Part shown: positions 43,762 to 53,148 of the stretch, piece by piece | Position numbering within the stretch: position 1 is the first letter of the stretch | How the letters are laid out: every line of letters begins with the position of its first letter | NCBI RefSeq assembly: GCF_036173105.1 | Contig: NZ_CP108053.1 | Coordinates: 7,998,001 to 8,062,000 of the forward strand | DNA: 64,000 bases | Origin: Streptomyces sp. NBC_00287 | GTDB taxonomy: Bacteria > Actinomycetota > Actinomycetes > Streptomycetales > Streptomycetaceae | Direction of reading: 5' to 3' | Program-made: the position numbers and the translations under genes | The notes under the pieces: generated by a model | What the model was told of the DNA's origin: nothing | The model's input: the letters and a program-made list of their open reading frames with translations, nothing else | Databases searched by the model: none

Positions 43762-45152
43762 CCGACGGCATCACAACCGGAGGCGACGCCGTCGTGGTCG
43801 GCGGCGGACTCGCCGGCATCACCGCGGCGCTGGCGCTCGCCGACGCCGGAGTACGCGTGACCCTCCTGGAGGGCCGGCCCCGCCTCGGCGGACTCGCCTT
43901 CTCCTTCCAGCGCGGCGACCTCACCGTCGACAACGGCCAGCACGTGTATCTGCGCTGCTGCACCGCCTACCGCTGGTTCCTCGACCGTATCGAGGGCACC
44001 GCGCTCGCACCGCTGCAGGATCGTCTCGACGTGCCCGTACTCGACCTGGCCAAGCCCGAGGGGCGGCGTCTTGGCAGGATCCAGCGCGATCCGCTGCCCG
44101 TGCCGCTGCATCTGGGGCGCAGCCTCGCCACCTACCCGCACCTCTCCCTCACCGAGCGTGCCGCCGTCGGGCGTGCCGCGCTCGCGCTGATGGGGCTCGA
44201 CCTCGCCGATCCGGCCCTGGACGCACAGAACTTCGGCACCTGGCTGGCCGCGCACGGCCAGTCCCCACGTGCCGTCCAGGCCCTGTGGAACCTGGTCGGG
44301 ATCGCCACCCTCAACGCGGTCGCCGAGGACTCCTCACTGGGGCTCGCCGCGATGGTGTTCAAGACCGGTCTGCTGTCCGACCCGGGCGCGGCCGACATCG
44401 GATGGGCGCATGTCCCGCTGGGCGAACTGCACGACCGGCTGGCCCGCAAGGCGCTCGAGTCCGCGGGCGTGCGTACCGAGGTCCGTACACGCGTCACCTC
44501 CATCTCCACTGAGGACAACGGCCGTTGGAGCGTCCAGGTTCCCGGCGAGACACTCCGGGCGGACGCCGTCGTTCTCGCCGTACCGCAGAGCGAGGCCCAC
44601 GACCTGCTGCCCGACGGCGCCCTGGACGACCCCGGACGGCTGCTTCGGATCGGCACCGCGCCGATCCTGAACGTCCATGTCGTCTACGACCGCCCGGTGC
44701 TCAGCACCCCCTTCTTCGCCGCCCTCGGCACTCCGGTGCAGTGGGTGTTCGACCGGACCGACTCCTCCGGGCTGCGCGAGGGGCAGTACCTCGCGCTGTC
44801 CCAGTCGGCCGCGCACCACGAGATCGACGCGCCGGTGGCCCAGCTGCGTGACAAGTACCTGCCGGAGCTGGCCCGGCTGCTGCCGCTGGCCCGGAAGGCC
44901 GAGGTGAAGGACTTCTTCGTGACCCGGGAGCGCACGGCGACGTTCGCCCCCACCCCCGGTGTCGGGCGGCTGCGGCCCGGCACCCGTACCAAGGCCCCCG
45001 GCCTCTATCTGGCCGGAGCGTGGACCGCCACAGGGTGGCCCGCGACCATGGAGAGTGCGGTCCGCAGCGGTGTGAGCGCGGCCGACGCCGCGCTGAGCGC
45101 CCTGGGTCGGCCCCGCCCGAGTCACCTCTTCGAAGTGGAGGAGGCGGCATGA
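43758..45152 (+). CDS. hpnE: Hydroxysqualene dehydroxylase HpnE (FAD-dependent)
   Basis: A 464-residue flavoenzyme of the phytoene-desaturase-like amine oxidase family. HpnE reduces hydroxysqualene to squalene. The FAD motif VVVGGGLAGITAALALADAG lies at residues ~9-30, followed by EGRPRLGGLAFSF; the C-terminal GLYLAGAWTATGWPATMESAV closes the FAD site. Start ATG overlaps the small ORF; TGA overlaps ATG at 45149. It follows HpnC and HpnD as expected for the route that replaces a single squalene synthase. Confidence 0.95.
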   Translation: MTDGITTGGDAVVVGGGLAGITAALALADAGVRVTLLEGRPRLGGLAFSFQRGDLTVDNGQHVYLRCCTAYRWFLDRIEGTALAPLQDRLDVPVLDLAKPEGRRLGRIQRDPLPVPLHLGRSLATYPHLSLTERAAVGRAALALMGLDLADPALDAQNFGTWLAAHGQSPRAVQALWNLVGIATLNAVAEDSSLGLAAMVFKTGLLSDPGAADIGWAHVPLGELHDRLARKALESAGVRTEVRTRVTSISTEDNGRWSVQVPGETLRADAVVLAVPQSEAHDLLPDGALDDPGRLLRIGTAPILNVHVVYDRPVLSTPFFAALGTPVQWVFDRTDSSGLREGQYLALSQSAAHHEIDAPVAQLRDKYLPELARLLPLARKAEVKDFFVTRERTATFAPTPGVGRLRPGTRTKAPGLYLAGAWTATGWPATMESAVRSGVSAADAALSALGRPRPSHLFEVEEAA

Positions 45153-45214
45153 TGCTCGATCAGCACCCGGCGGCAGGCCCCCGCACCCCCGGTACCGCAA
45201 CAAGAGGAGAGACT

Positions 45215-46288
45215 GTGCCCACTGTGCCCCCGGCCTCGAAGGCCGCTGGAGCGACCGCGGTGGACGTGACCGCGCTCCTGGAGCGCGGCCGGACCCTGGC
45301 CACACCGGTACTGCGGGCGGCGATCGACCGCCTGGCGTCTCCCATGGACACCGTTTCCGCCTACCACTTCGGCTGGATCGACGCCCAGGGCAGGCCCACG
45401 GCCGGGGACGGCGGCAAGGCCGTGCGCCCCGCCCTCGCCGTGCTCTCCGCCGAGGTGACCGGCGCCGCGCCCGAGGTCGGCATCCCCGGCGCGGTGGCCG
45501 TCGAACTGGTCCACAACTTCTCGCTCCTGCACGACGACCTGATGGACGGCGACGAGCAGCGCCGGCACCGCGACACGGTGTGGAAGGTGCACGGCCCCGC
45601 CCAGGCCATCCTGGTCGGCGACGCCCTGTTCGCCCTCGCCAACGAGCTGCTCCTGGAGCTCGGCACCGTCGAGGCCGGCCGCGCCACCCGCCGGCTGACC
45701 ACCGCCACCCGGGCCCTGATCGACGGACAGGCCCAGGACATCTCCTACGAGCACCGCGACCGCGTCAGCGTCGAGGAGTGCCTGGAGATGGAGGGCAACA
45801 AGACCGGCGCCCTGCTGGCCTGCGCCAGCTCCATCGGCGCCGTGCTCGGCGGCGCGAACGACCGCACCGCCGACACGCTGGAGAAGTACGGCTACCACCT
45901 CGGCCTCGCCTTCCAGGCCGTCGACGACCTCCTCGGCATCTGGGGCGACCCGGTCTCCACCGGCAAGCAGACCTGGAGCGATCTGCGCCAGCGCAAGAAG
46001 TCCCTGCCGGTCGTGGCCGCGCTCGCGGCGGGCGGCGCCGCCTCCGAGCAGCTCGGCAAGCTGCTCGCCGCCGACGCCAAGAGCAGCGACTTCGAGAACT
46101 TCTCCGAGCAGGAGTTCGCCGCCCGCGCCGCCCTCATCGAGGAGGCCGGCGGCCGCGAGTGGACCGCCCAAGAGGCACGCCGTCAGCACACCATCGCCAT
46201 CGAAGCCCTGGACGCCGTCGACATGCCCGACCGGGTGCGGGACCAGTTCGCGGCGCTCGCCGACTTCGTCGTCGTACGAAAGAGATGA
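45215..46288 (+). CDS. Polyprenyl diphosphate synthase (farnesyl/geranylgeranyl type)
   Basis: A 357-residue trans-prenyltransferase. It has the first Asp-rich motif DDLMD in LLHDDLMDGDEQRRHRDTVW and the second in AVDDLLGIWGDP. It elongates DMAPP/IPP, most likely to farnesyl diphosphate for squalene, though chain length cannot be read with certainty. GTG at 45215 has GGAGA 4 bases upstream; an in-frame ATG at 45149 overlapping the hpnE stop is possible, but the codons between (ACA AGA GGA) are atypical for this genome. Operon context ties it to hopanoid synthesis. Confidence 0.93.
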   Translation: MPTVPPASKAAGATAVDVTALLERGRTLATPVLRAAIDRLASPMDTVSAYHFGWIDAQGRPTAGDGGKAVRPALAVLSAEVTGAAPEVGIPGAVAVELVHNFSLLHDDLMDGDEQRRHRDTVWKVHGPAQAILVGDALFALANELLLELGTVEAGRATRRLTTATRALIDGQAQDISYEHRDRVSVEECLEMEGNKTGALLACASSIGAVLGGANDRTADTLEKYGYHLGLAFQAVDDLLGIWGDPVSTGKQTWSDLRQRKKSLPVVAALAAGGAASEQLGKLLAADAKSSDFENFSEQEFAARAALIEEAGGREWTAQEARRQHTIAIEALDAVDMPDRVRDQFAALADFVVVRKR

Positions 46289-46322
46289 TCACTATCGGTC
46301 GAATAGCCCTCGCGTAGTCGCC

Positions 46323-46353
46323 GGCCGGTGTCGCGGGTACATGCGCACCGGCC
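46323..46353 (+). other. Intercistronic hairpin between prenyl synthase and shc
   Basis: GGCCGGTG (46323-46330) and CACCGGCC (46346-46353) form an 8-bp stem in the 118-bp gap, the largest in the operon. It may be a processing site, partial terminator or 3' end stabiliser that adjusts shc expression relative to upstream genes. Inference from structure only. Confidence 0.5.
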
Positions 46354-46406
46354 GACGGCGGACCCACAGCAGACGCACCATTTGCACACTGCACGAAGGG
46401 GAAGCC

Positions 46407-48398
46407 ATGACAGCGACGACCGACGGAAGCACCGGGGCCCTGCAGCCCCGCGCTGCCGCGGCCAGCGAAACCGACAGCACCACCCCCGCGGCGGCGGGGG
46501 TTCATGACGCCGCCGAGCGTGCCGTGCGGCGTGCCACCGACTTCCTGCTGTCCCGGCAGGACGCCCAGGGCTGGTGGAAGGGCGACCTGGAGACCAACGT
46601 CACCATGGACGCCGAGGACCTGCTGCTCCGTCAGTTCCTGGGGATCCGGGACGAGTCCACCACCCACGCCGCCGGCCTGTTCATCCGCGGCGAGCAGCGC
46701 GAGGACGGCACCTGGGCCACCTTCTACGGCGGACCGGGCGACCTCTCCGCCACCATCGAGGCCTACGTCGCCCTCCGCCTGGCCGGCGACACCCCCGACG
46801 CACCGCACATGGCGAAGGCGGCGGAGTGGATCAGGGCCCAGGGAGGCATCGCCGCAGCCCGGGTCTTCACCCGGATCTGGCTGGCCCTGTTCGGCTGGTG
46901 GAAGTGGGAGGACCTGCCCGAACTCCCGCCCGAGCTCATCTACTTCCCGACCTGGGTGCCGCTCAACATCTACGACTTCGGCTGCTGGGCCCGCCAGACC
47001 ATCGTCCCGCTGACGATCGTCTCGGCCAAGCGGCCGGTACGGCCCGCACCCTTCCCGCTGGACGAACTGCACACCGACCCGGCGAACCCCAACCCGGCCA
47101 AGCCCCTTGCTCCGGCGGCGAGTTGGGACGGCGCATTCCAGCGGCTCGACAAGGCGCTGCACCAACTGCGCAAGGTCGCCCCGCGCAGGCTGCGCCGGGC
47201 CGCGATGAACAGCGCCGCCCGCTGGATCATCGAGCGGCAGGAGAACGACGGCTGCTGGGGCGGTATCCAGCCGCCTGCGATGTACTCGATCATCGCTCTG
47301 CATCTGCTCGGCTACGACCTCGAACACCCCGTGATCCGCGAGGGTTTGGCCTCGCTGGACCGTTTCGCCGTCTGGCGCGAGGACGGGGCCCGCATGATCG
47401 AGGCCTGCCAGTCCCCGGTGTGGGACACCTGCCTCGCCACCATCGCGCTCGCCGACGCCGGGGTGCCCGCCGACCATCCTCAACTGGTCAAGGCGGCCGA
47501 CTGGATGCTCGGCGAGGAGATCGTCCGGCCCGGCGACTGGGCCGTGAAGCGGCCGGGGCTGCCGCCGGGCGGCTGGGCGTTCGAGTTCCACAACGACAAC
47601 TACCCCGACATCGACGACACCGCCGAGGTGGTCCTGGCGCTGCGCCGGGTCAGGCACCACGACCCGGAGCGCGTGGAGAAGGCGATCGGGCGCGGGGTGC
47701 GCTGGAACCTCGGGATGCAGTCGAAGAACGGCGCTTGGGGCGCCTTCGACGTCGACAACACCAGTCCCTTCCCCAACCGGCTGCCGTTCTGCGACTTCGG
47801 TGAGGTCATCGACCCGCCGTCGGCCGATGTCACCGCGCACGTCGTCGAGATGCTCGCGGTCGAGGGCCTCGCCCACGACCCGCGCACCCGGCGGGGCATC
47901 CAGTGGCTGCTGGCCGAACAGGAGCCGGACGGCTCGTGGTTCGGACGCTGGGGCGTCAACTACGTCTACGGCACCGGGTCCGTCGTACCCGCCCTCACCG
48001 CCGCCGGAATCCCCGCCTCGCACCCGGCGATCCGCCGGGCCGTGGTCTGGCTGGAGTCCGTCCAGAACGACGACGGCGGCTGGGGCGAGGACCTGCGGTC
48101 GTACAAGGACGTCAAGGGCTTCAGCGGCCGGGGCGCCTCCACCGCCTCGCAGACCGCGTGGGCCCTGATGGCGCTGCTCGCCGCGGGGGAGAAGGACTCC
48201 AAGGCCGTGGAGCGCGGCGTCGAGTGGCTCGCGGCCACCCAGCGCGCGGACGGCTCCTGGGACGAGCCGTACTTCACCGGCACCGGGTTCCCCTGGGACT
48301 TCTCCATCAACTACCACCTCTACCGGCAGGTGTTCCCGCTCACCGCGCTCGGCCGGTACGTGCACGGCGAGCCCTTCGCCGGATCCCAGGGGGGCTGA
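46407..48398 (+). CDS. shc: Squalene-hopene cyclase
   Basis: A 663-residue class-II triterpene cyclase, membrane-associated, that folds squalene into hopene/hopanol. The catalytic DxDD is DIDD in NYPDIDDTAEVVLAL (near residue 402). Several QW repeats are visible, including QRADGSWDEPYF, QEPDGSWFGRWG, QNDDGGWGED and QENDGCWGGI. Length is normal for the family. GGGGA precedes ATG at 46407. It ends DFSINYHLYRQVFPLTALGRY. Its stop overlaps the hpnG ATG by one base. Confidence 0.98.
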   Translation: MTATTDGSTGALQPRAAAASETDSTTPAAAGVHDAAERAVRRATDFLLSRQDAQGWWKGDLETNVTMDAEDLLLRQFLGIRDESTTHAAGLFIRGEQREDGTWATFYGGPGDLSATIEAYVALRLAGDTPDAPHMAKAAEWIRAQGGIAAARVFTRIWLALFGWWKWEDLPELPPELIYFPTWVPLNIYDFGCWARQTIVPLTIVSAKRPVRPAPFPLDELHTDPANPNPAKPLAPAASWDGAFQRLDKALHQLRKVAPRRLRRAAMNSAARWIIERQENDGCWGGIQPPAMYSIIALHLLGYDLEHPVIREGLASLDRFAVWREDGARMIEACQSPVWDTCLATIALADAGVPADHPQLVKAADWMLGEEIVRPGDWAVKRPGLPPGGWAFEFHNDNYPDIDDTAEVVLALRRVRHHDPERVEKAIGRGVRWNLGMQSKNGAWGAFDVDNTSPFPNRLPFCDFGEVIDPPSADVTAHVVEMLAVEGLAHDPRTRRGIQWLLAEQEPDGSWFGRWGVNYVYGTGSVVPALTAAGIPASHPAIRRAVVWLESVQNDDGGWGEDLRSYKDVKGFSGRGASTASQTAWALMALLAAGEKDSKAVERGVEWLAATQRADGSWDEPYFTGTGFPWDFSINYHLYRQVFPLTALGRYVHGEPFAGSQGG

Positions 48399-49039
48399 TG
48401 AGCACACAGCCCGCTCCGGCGCCGCTGCTGATCGCCTGCGCGCTCGGCATCGAGCACTTCGCCCTGCGCACCGGCGGTCACAGCGAGGCCGGCGGGCCGG
48501 TCACCGTCCTGCGGACCGGTATGGGACCCAAGGCGGCCGAGCGGTCCGTCACCCGGGTCCTGGCCGACCCGGCGCTCGCCGGGGCCGCCGTGCTCGCCAC
48601 CGGCTTCTGCGCGGGGCTCGCCCCCGGGATGCACCCCGGTGACCTGGTCGTCGCCGAGGAGACCCGTGATCCGCGCGGGACCACCGAGTGCGTCGCGACC
48701 GAGCTGCTCGTCAAGGAACTCACCCGCGCAGTACCGGGGCGCACCGTCCACACCGGACCGCTCACCGGCTCTGATCATGTGGTCCGTGGTCAGGAACGGT
48801 CCGATCTGCTCTCGACCGGCGCAATCGCGGTCGACATGGAGTCGGCGGCGACGCTCCTGAGCGCCGTGCGCGCGGGTGAGCGCCCCGTTGCGGCCGTACG
48901 GGTGGTCGTGGACGCTCCAGAACATGAACTCGTCCGGATCGGCACGGTGCGCGGGGGAATATCAGCGTTCCGTGTCCTTAGGTCGGTCCTTCCCGCTTTC
49001 TTCGAATGGCACCGTTCTTTGCTGCTCCCCAGGAGGTGA
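48398..49039 (+). CDS. hpnG: Hopanoid-associated nucleoside phosphorylase HpnG
   Basis: A 213-residue protein of the purine/uridine phosphorylase family. HpnG releases adenine from adenosylhopane, giving phosphoribosyl hopane on the way to bacteriohopanetetrol. Motifs: LRTGMGPKAAE, ATGFCAGLAPGMHPGDLVVAEE and the ribose/base-binding AVDMESAATL near residue 150. Start and stop fit the coupled operon; ATG shares one base with the shc stop. Confidence 0.9.
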   Translation: MSTQPAPAPLLIACALGIEHFALRTGGHSEAGGPVTVLRTGMGPKAAERSVTRVLADPALAGAAVLATGFCAGLAPGMHPGDLVVAEETRDPRGTTECVATELLVKELTRAVPGRTVHTGPLTGSDHVVRGQERSDLLSTGAIAVDMESAATLLSAVRAGERPVAAVRVVVDAPEHELVRIGTVRGGISAFRVLRSVLPAFFEWHRSLLLPRR

Positions 49040-49044
49040 GCCAG

Positions 49045-50067
49045 ATGGCCATGCCGCTGCGTCAGTCCATCAAGGTCGCTACTTACTTGGTCGAACAAAA
49101 GCTCCGCAAGCGCGACAAGTTCCCGCTGATCGTCGAGCTGGAACCGCTGTTCGCGTGCAACCTCAAGTGCGAGGGTTGCGGCAAGATCCAGCATCCGGCG
49201 GGGGTGCTCAAGCAGCGCATGCCGGTCGCACAGGCCGTGGGAGCGGTGCTCGAATCCGGCGCGCCGATGGTGTCCATCGCCGGCGGTGAGCCCCTGATGC
49301 ACCCTCAGATCGACGAGATCGTGCGACAGTTGGTGGCAAGGCGGAAATACGTCTTCCTGTGCACCAATGCCATGCTGCTGCGCAAGAAGATGGACAAGTT
49401 CAAGCCCTCGCCCTACTTCGCCTTCGCCGTGCACATCGACGGCCTGCGCGAGCGCCACGACGAGTCGGTGGCGAAGGAAGGCGTGTTCGACGAGGCCGTA
49501 GAGGCCATCAAGGAAGCCAAGAAGTGCGGCTTCCGGGTGACCACCAACTCGACCTTCTTCAACACCGACACCCCGCAGACCATCATCGAGGTCCTCAACT
49601 TCCTCAACGACGACCTGAAGGTCGACGAGATGATGATCTCCCCCGCCTACGCCTACGAGAAGGCGCCCGACCAGGAGCACTTCCTCGGTGTCGAGCAGAC
49701 CCGCGAGCTGTTCAAGAAGGCCTTCGCGGGCGGCAACCGGCGCAAGTGGCGGCTCAACCACTCCCCGCTCTTCCTGGACTTCCTGGAGGGCAAGGTCGAC
49801 TTCCCGTGCACCGCGTGGGCGATCCCGAACTACTCCCTCTTCGGCTGGCAGCGCCCCTGCTACCTGATGAGCGACGGGTATGTGCCGACGTACCGCGAAC
49901 TCATCGAGGAGACCGACTGGGACAAGTACGGCCGCGGCAAGGACCCGCGCTGCGCCAACTGCATGGCGCACTGCGGCTACGAGCCCACCGCTGTCCTCGC
50001 CACCATGGGCTCCCTCAAGGAGTCGCTGCGCGCCATGCGCGAGACGGTCAACGGAAACCGGGAGTGA
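49045..50067 (+). CDS. hpnH: Adenosyl-hopene transferase HpnH (radical SAM)
   Basis: A 340-residue radical-SAM enzyme that adds a 5'-deoxyadenosyl group to hopene. The [4Fe-4S] motif CxxxCxxC is CNLKCEGC near residue 32, followed by SIAGGEPLMHP. The C-terminal part contains further Cys (CANCMAHCGYEP) typical of HpnH. AGGAGG lies 8 bases before ATG at 49045; an in-frame ATG at 49006 lies within hpnG and is unlikely. It ends 4 bp before ispG. Confidence 0.96.
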   Translation: MAMPLRQSIKVATYLVEQKLRKRDKFPLIVELEPLFACNLKCEGCGKIQHPAGVLKQRMPVAQAVGAVLESGAPMVSIAGGEPLMHPQIDEIVRQLVARRKYVFLCTNAMLLRKKMDKFKPSPYFAFAVHIDGLRERHDESVAKEGVFDEAVEAIKEAKKCGFRVTTNSTFFNTDTPQTIIEVLNFLNDDLKVDEMMISPAYAYEKAPDQEHFLGVEQTRELFKKAFAGGNRRKWRLNHSPLFLDFLEGKVDFPCTAWAIPNYSLFGWQRPCYLMSDGYVPTYRELIEETDWDKYGRGKDPRCANCMAHCGYEPTAVLATMGSLKESLRAMRETVNGNRE

Positions 50068-50071
50068 CGTC

Positions 50072-51229
50072 ATGACCGCCATCTCCTTGGGCGTCCCCGA
50101 GGTACCGGTCCGGCCGATCGCCGAGCGGCGCGTGTCGCGGCGGATCCAGGTCGGGCCGGTGGCGGTCGGGGGCGGGGCCCCGGTGTCGGTGCAGTCGATG
50201 ACGACGACCCGTACGTCCGACATCGGTGCCACCTTGCAGCAGATCGCCGAACTCACCGCGTCCGGCTGCCAGATCGTCCGCGTCGCCTGCCCCACGCAGG
50301 ACGACGCGGACGCCCTGGCGACCATCGCGCGCAAGTCGCAGATCCCGGTGATCGCGGACATCCACTTCCAGCCCAAGTACGTCTTCGCCGCGATCGAGGC
50401 CGGCTGTGCCGCCGTACGCGTCAATCCCGGCAACATCAAGCAGTTCGACGACAAGGTGAAGGAGATCGCGCGGGCCGCGTCCGATCACGGCACGCCTATC
50501 CGGATCGGGGTCAACGCGGGGTCGCTGGACCGGAGGCTGCTGCAGAAGTACGGCAAGGCGACGCCGGAGGCGCTGGTCGAGAGCGCGCTGTGGGAGGCGT
50601 CGCTCTTCGAGGAGCACGGGTTCCGGGACATCAAGATCTCGGTGAAGCACAACGATCCCGTGGTCATGGTCAGCGCGTACCAGCAGTTGGCCGAACAGTG
50701 CGACTATCCGCTGCACTTGGGCGTCACCGAGGCCGGTCCGGCCTTCCAGGGGACGATCAAGTCGGCGGTGGCCTTCGGGGCGCTGCTGTCGCGGGGCATC
50801 GGCGACACGATCCGCGTCTCGCTGAGCGCCCCGCCCGCCGAGGAGGTCAAGGTCGGCATCCAGATCCTGGAGTCGCTGGGGCTCAGGCAGCGGCGGCTGG
50901 AGATCGTCTCGTGCCCGTCCTGCGGGCGCGCCCAGGTCGACGTCTACAAGCTCGCCGACGAGGTCACGGCCGGCCTGGAGGGCATGGAAGTGCCCCTGCG
51001 GGTGGCCGTCATGGGGTGTGTGGTCAACGGTCCCGGCGAGGCCCGGGAGGCGGACCTCGGGGTCGCCTCCGGCAACGGCAAGGGGCAGATCTTCGTGAAG
51101 GGCGAGGTCATCAAGACCGTGCCCGAGTCGAAGATCGTGGAGACCCTCATCGAGGAGGCGATGAAGATCGCCGAGCAGATGGAGCAGGACGGCGTCGAGT
51201 CGGGGGAGCCGGCCGTCACCGTGAGTTGA
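50072..51229 (+). CDS. ispG: (E)-4-hydroxy-3-methylbut-2-enyl-diphosphate synthase IspG
   Basis: A 385-residue iron-sulfur enzyme of the MEP pathway that converts ME-cPP to HMBPP. The TIM-barrel N-terminus is RIQVGPVAVGGGAPVSVQSM, and the [4Fe-4S] ligands are Cys in SCPSCGR (near 276) and MGCVVNGPGEA (near 312). Streptomyces generally carry another ispG with the dxr locus, so this may be a dedicated second copy for hopanoid supply; that is from memory. GGGAG precedes the ATG by about 7 bases. Confidence 0.97.
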   Translation: MTAISLGVPEVPVRPIAERRVSRRIQVGPVAVGGGAPVSVQSMTTTRTSDIGATLQQIAELTASGCQIVRVACPTQDDADALATIARKSQIPVIADIHFQPKYVFAAIEAGCAAVRVNPGNIKQFDDKVKEIARAASDHGTPIRIGVNAGSLDRRLLQKYGKATPEALVESALWEASLFEEHGFRDIKISVKHNDPVVMVSAYQQLAEQCDYPLHLGVTEAGPAFQGTIKSAVAFGALLSRGIGDTIRVSLSAPPAEEVKVGIQILESLGLRQRRLEIVSCPSCGRAQVDVYKLADEVTAGLEGMEVPLRVAVMGCVVNGPGEAREADLGVASGNGKGQIFVKGEVIKTVPESKIVETLIEEAMKIAEQMEQDGVESGEPAVTVS

Positions 51230-51255
51230 GCAGCACGGACCGAAGGGGGCCCGAC

Positions 51256-53148
51256 GTGACGATTCTGGAGAACATCCGGGGACCACGCGATCTGAAGGCG
51301 CTGTCCGAGGCGGAACTCGGGGAACTGTCCGACGAGATCAGGGAGTTCCTGGTGCACGCGGTCGCGAGGACCGGCGGTCATCTCGGGCCCAATCTGGGGG
51401 TGGTGGAACTCTCCATCGCGCTCCACCGGGTCTTCGAGTCGCCGGTCGACCGGATCGTGTGGGACACCGGCCATCAGAGCTACGTACACAAGTTGTTGAC
51501 GGGGCGTCAGGACTTCTCCAAGCTGCGTGGCAAGGGCGGCCTGTCCGGCTACCCCTCGCGCGAGGAGTCCGAGCACGACATCGTCGAGAACAGCCATGCC
51601 TCCACGGCGCTCGGCTGGGCCGACGGGCTCGCCAAGGCCCGCCAGGTGCAGGGCGAGAAGGGACATGTCGTCGCGGTGATCGGTGACGGCGCGCTCACCG
51701 GCGGCATGGCCTGGGAGGCGCTGAACAACATCGCCGCCGCCAAGGACCGGCCGCTGATCATCGTCGTCAACGACAACGAGCGCTCCTACGCGCCGACCAT
51801 CGGGGGGCTCGCCAACCACCTCGCCACCCTGCGCACCACCGACGGCTACGAGAAGGTGCTGGCCTGGGGCAAGGACGTCCTGCTGCGCACACCTGTGGTC
51901 GGCCACACCGTCTACGAGGCCCTGCACGGCGCCAAGAAGGGTTTCAAGGACGCCTTCGCCCCGCAGGGCCTGTTCGAGGACCTGGGCCTGAAGTACGTCG
52001 GACCCATCGACGGACACGACATCGGCGCCGTCGAGTCCGCGCTGCGCCGCGCGAAACGCTTCCACGGGCCCGTCCTGGTCCACTGCCTCACCGAGAAGGG
52101 CCGCGGCTACGAACCCGCCCTCGCCCACGAGGAGGACCACTTCCACACCGTCGGCGTGATGGACCCGCTCACCTGTGAGCCGCTCGCGCCGTCCAACGGG
52201 CCTTCCTGGACCTCGGTGTTCGGCGACGAGATCGTGCGGATCGGGGAGGAGCGCGAGGACGTCGTCGCGATCACGGCGGCCATGCTGCACCCGGTGGGTC
52301 TTGGCAAGTTCGCTCAGAGGTTCCCGGACCGGGTCTGGGATGTCGGCATCGCCGAGCAGCATGCCGCGGTGTCCGCCGCGGGGCTCGCCACCGGCGGTGT
52401 CCATCCCGTCGTCGCCGTCTACGCCACCTTCCTCAACCGGGCCTTCGACCAGCTCCTGATGGACGTCGCCCTGCACAACTGCGGGGTCACCTTCGTTCTG
52501 GACCGGGCCGGTGTCACCGGCGTCGACGGCGCCTCCCACAACGGCATGTGGGACCTGTCGATCCTCCAGGTCGTCCCCGGCCTCAGGATTGCCGCGCCGC
52601 GCGACGCCGACCAACTGCGGGCGCAGCTACGGGAAGCGGTCGCCGTGGACGACGCGCCGACGCTCATCCGGTTCCCGAAGGAGTCCGTCGGCCCGGCGGT
52701 TCCGGCGGTGGACCGGATCGGCGGACTGGATGTGCTGCACCTTGGGGAACGGCCCGAGGTCCTCCTGGTCGCGGTCGGCGTCATGGCTCCCGTCTGCCTC
52801 CAGGCGGCCGAGCTGCTGGAGGCGCGGGGCGTCAACTGCACGGTCGTAGACCCGCGTTGGGTCAAGCCCGTCGACCCCGCGCTGCCCGGACTCGCCGCCG
52901 GACACCGGCTGGTGGCCGTCGTCGAGGACAACAGCCGGGCCGCCGGGGTGGGCGCCGCCGTGGCGCTGGCCCTCGGTGACGCCGATGTCGACGTCCCGGT
53001 ACGGCGGTTCGGGATCCCCGAGCAGTTCCTCGCCCACGCCAAACGCGGCGAGGTGCTGGCCGACATCGGGCTCACGCCCGTCGAGGTCGCCGGACGGATC
53101 AGCGCGAGCCTGGCCGTCCAGGAGCCAGTCAAGGAGACAGCGGAATGA
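51256..53148 (+). CDS. dxs: 1-deoxy-D-xylulose-5-phosphate synthase
   Basis: A 630-residue ThDP enzyme that condenses pyruvate and glyceraldehyde-3-phosphate, the first and rate-setting MEP step. Seen are GHLGPNLGVVELSIAL near residue 40, the ThDP motif GDGALTGGMAWEALNN near 150 and EQHAAVSAAGLA near 368; the transketolase C-terminal domain follows. GTG at 51256 has AAGGGGG some 6-7 bases upstream. Next to ispG it strengthens precursor flow into the operon. Its last four bases overlap the hpnO ATG (ATGA). Confidence 0.97.
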   Translation: MTILENIRGPRDLKALSEAELGELSDEIREFLVHAVARTGGHLGPNLGVVELSIALHRVFESPVDRIVWDTGHQSYVHKLLTGRQDFSKLRGKGGLSGYPSREESEHDIVENSHASTALGWADGLAKARQVQGEKGHVVAVIGDGALTGGMAWEALNNIAAAKDRPLIIVVNDNERSYAPTIGGLANHLATLRTTDGYEKVLAWGKDVLLRTPVVGHTVYEALHGAKKGFKDAFAPQGLFEDLGLKYVGPIDGHDIGAVESALRRAKRFHGPVLVHCLTEKGRGYEPALAHEEDHFHTVGVMDPLTCEPLAPSNGPSWTSVFGDEIVRIGEEREDVVAITAAMLHPVGLGKFAQRFPDRVWDVGIAEQHAAVSAAGLATGGVHPVVAVYATFLNRAFDQLLMDVALHNCGVTFVLDRAGVTGVDGASHNGMWDLSILQVVPGLRIAAPRDADQLRAQLREAVAVDDAPTLIRFPKESVGPAVPAVDRIGGLDVLHLGERPEVLLVAVGVMAPVCLQAAELLEARGVNCTVVDPRWVKPVDPALPGLAAGHRLVAVVEDNSRAAGVGAAVALALGDADVDVPVRRFGIPEQFLAHAKRGEVLADIGLTPVEVAGRISASLAVQEPVKETAE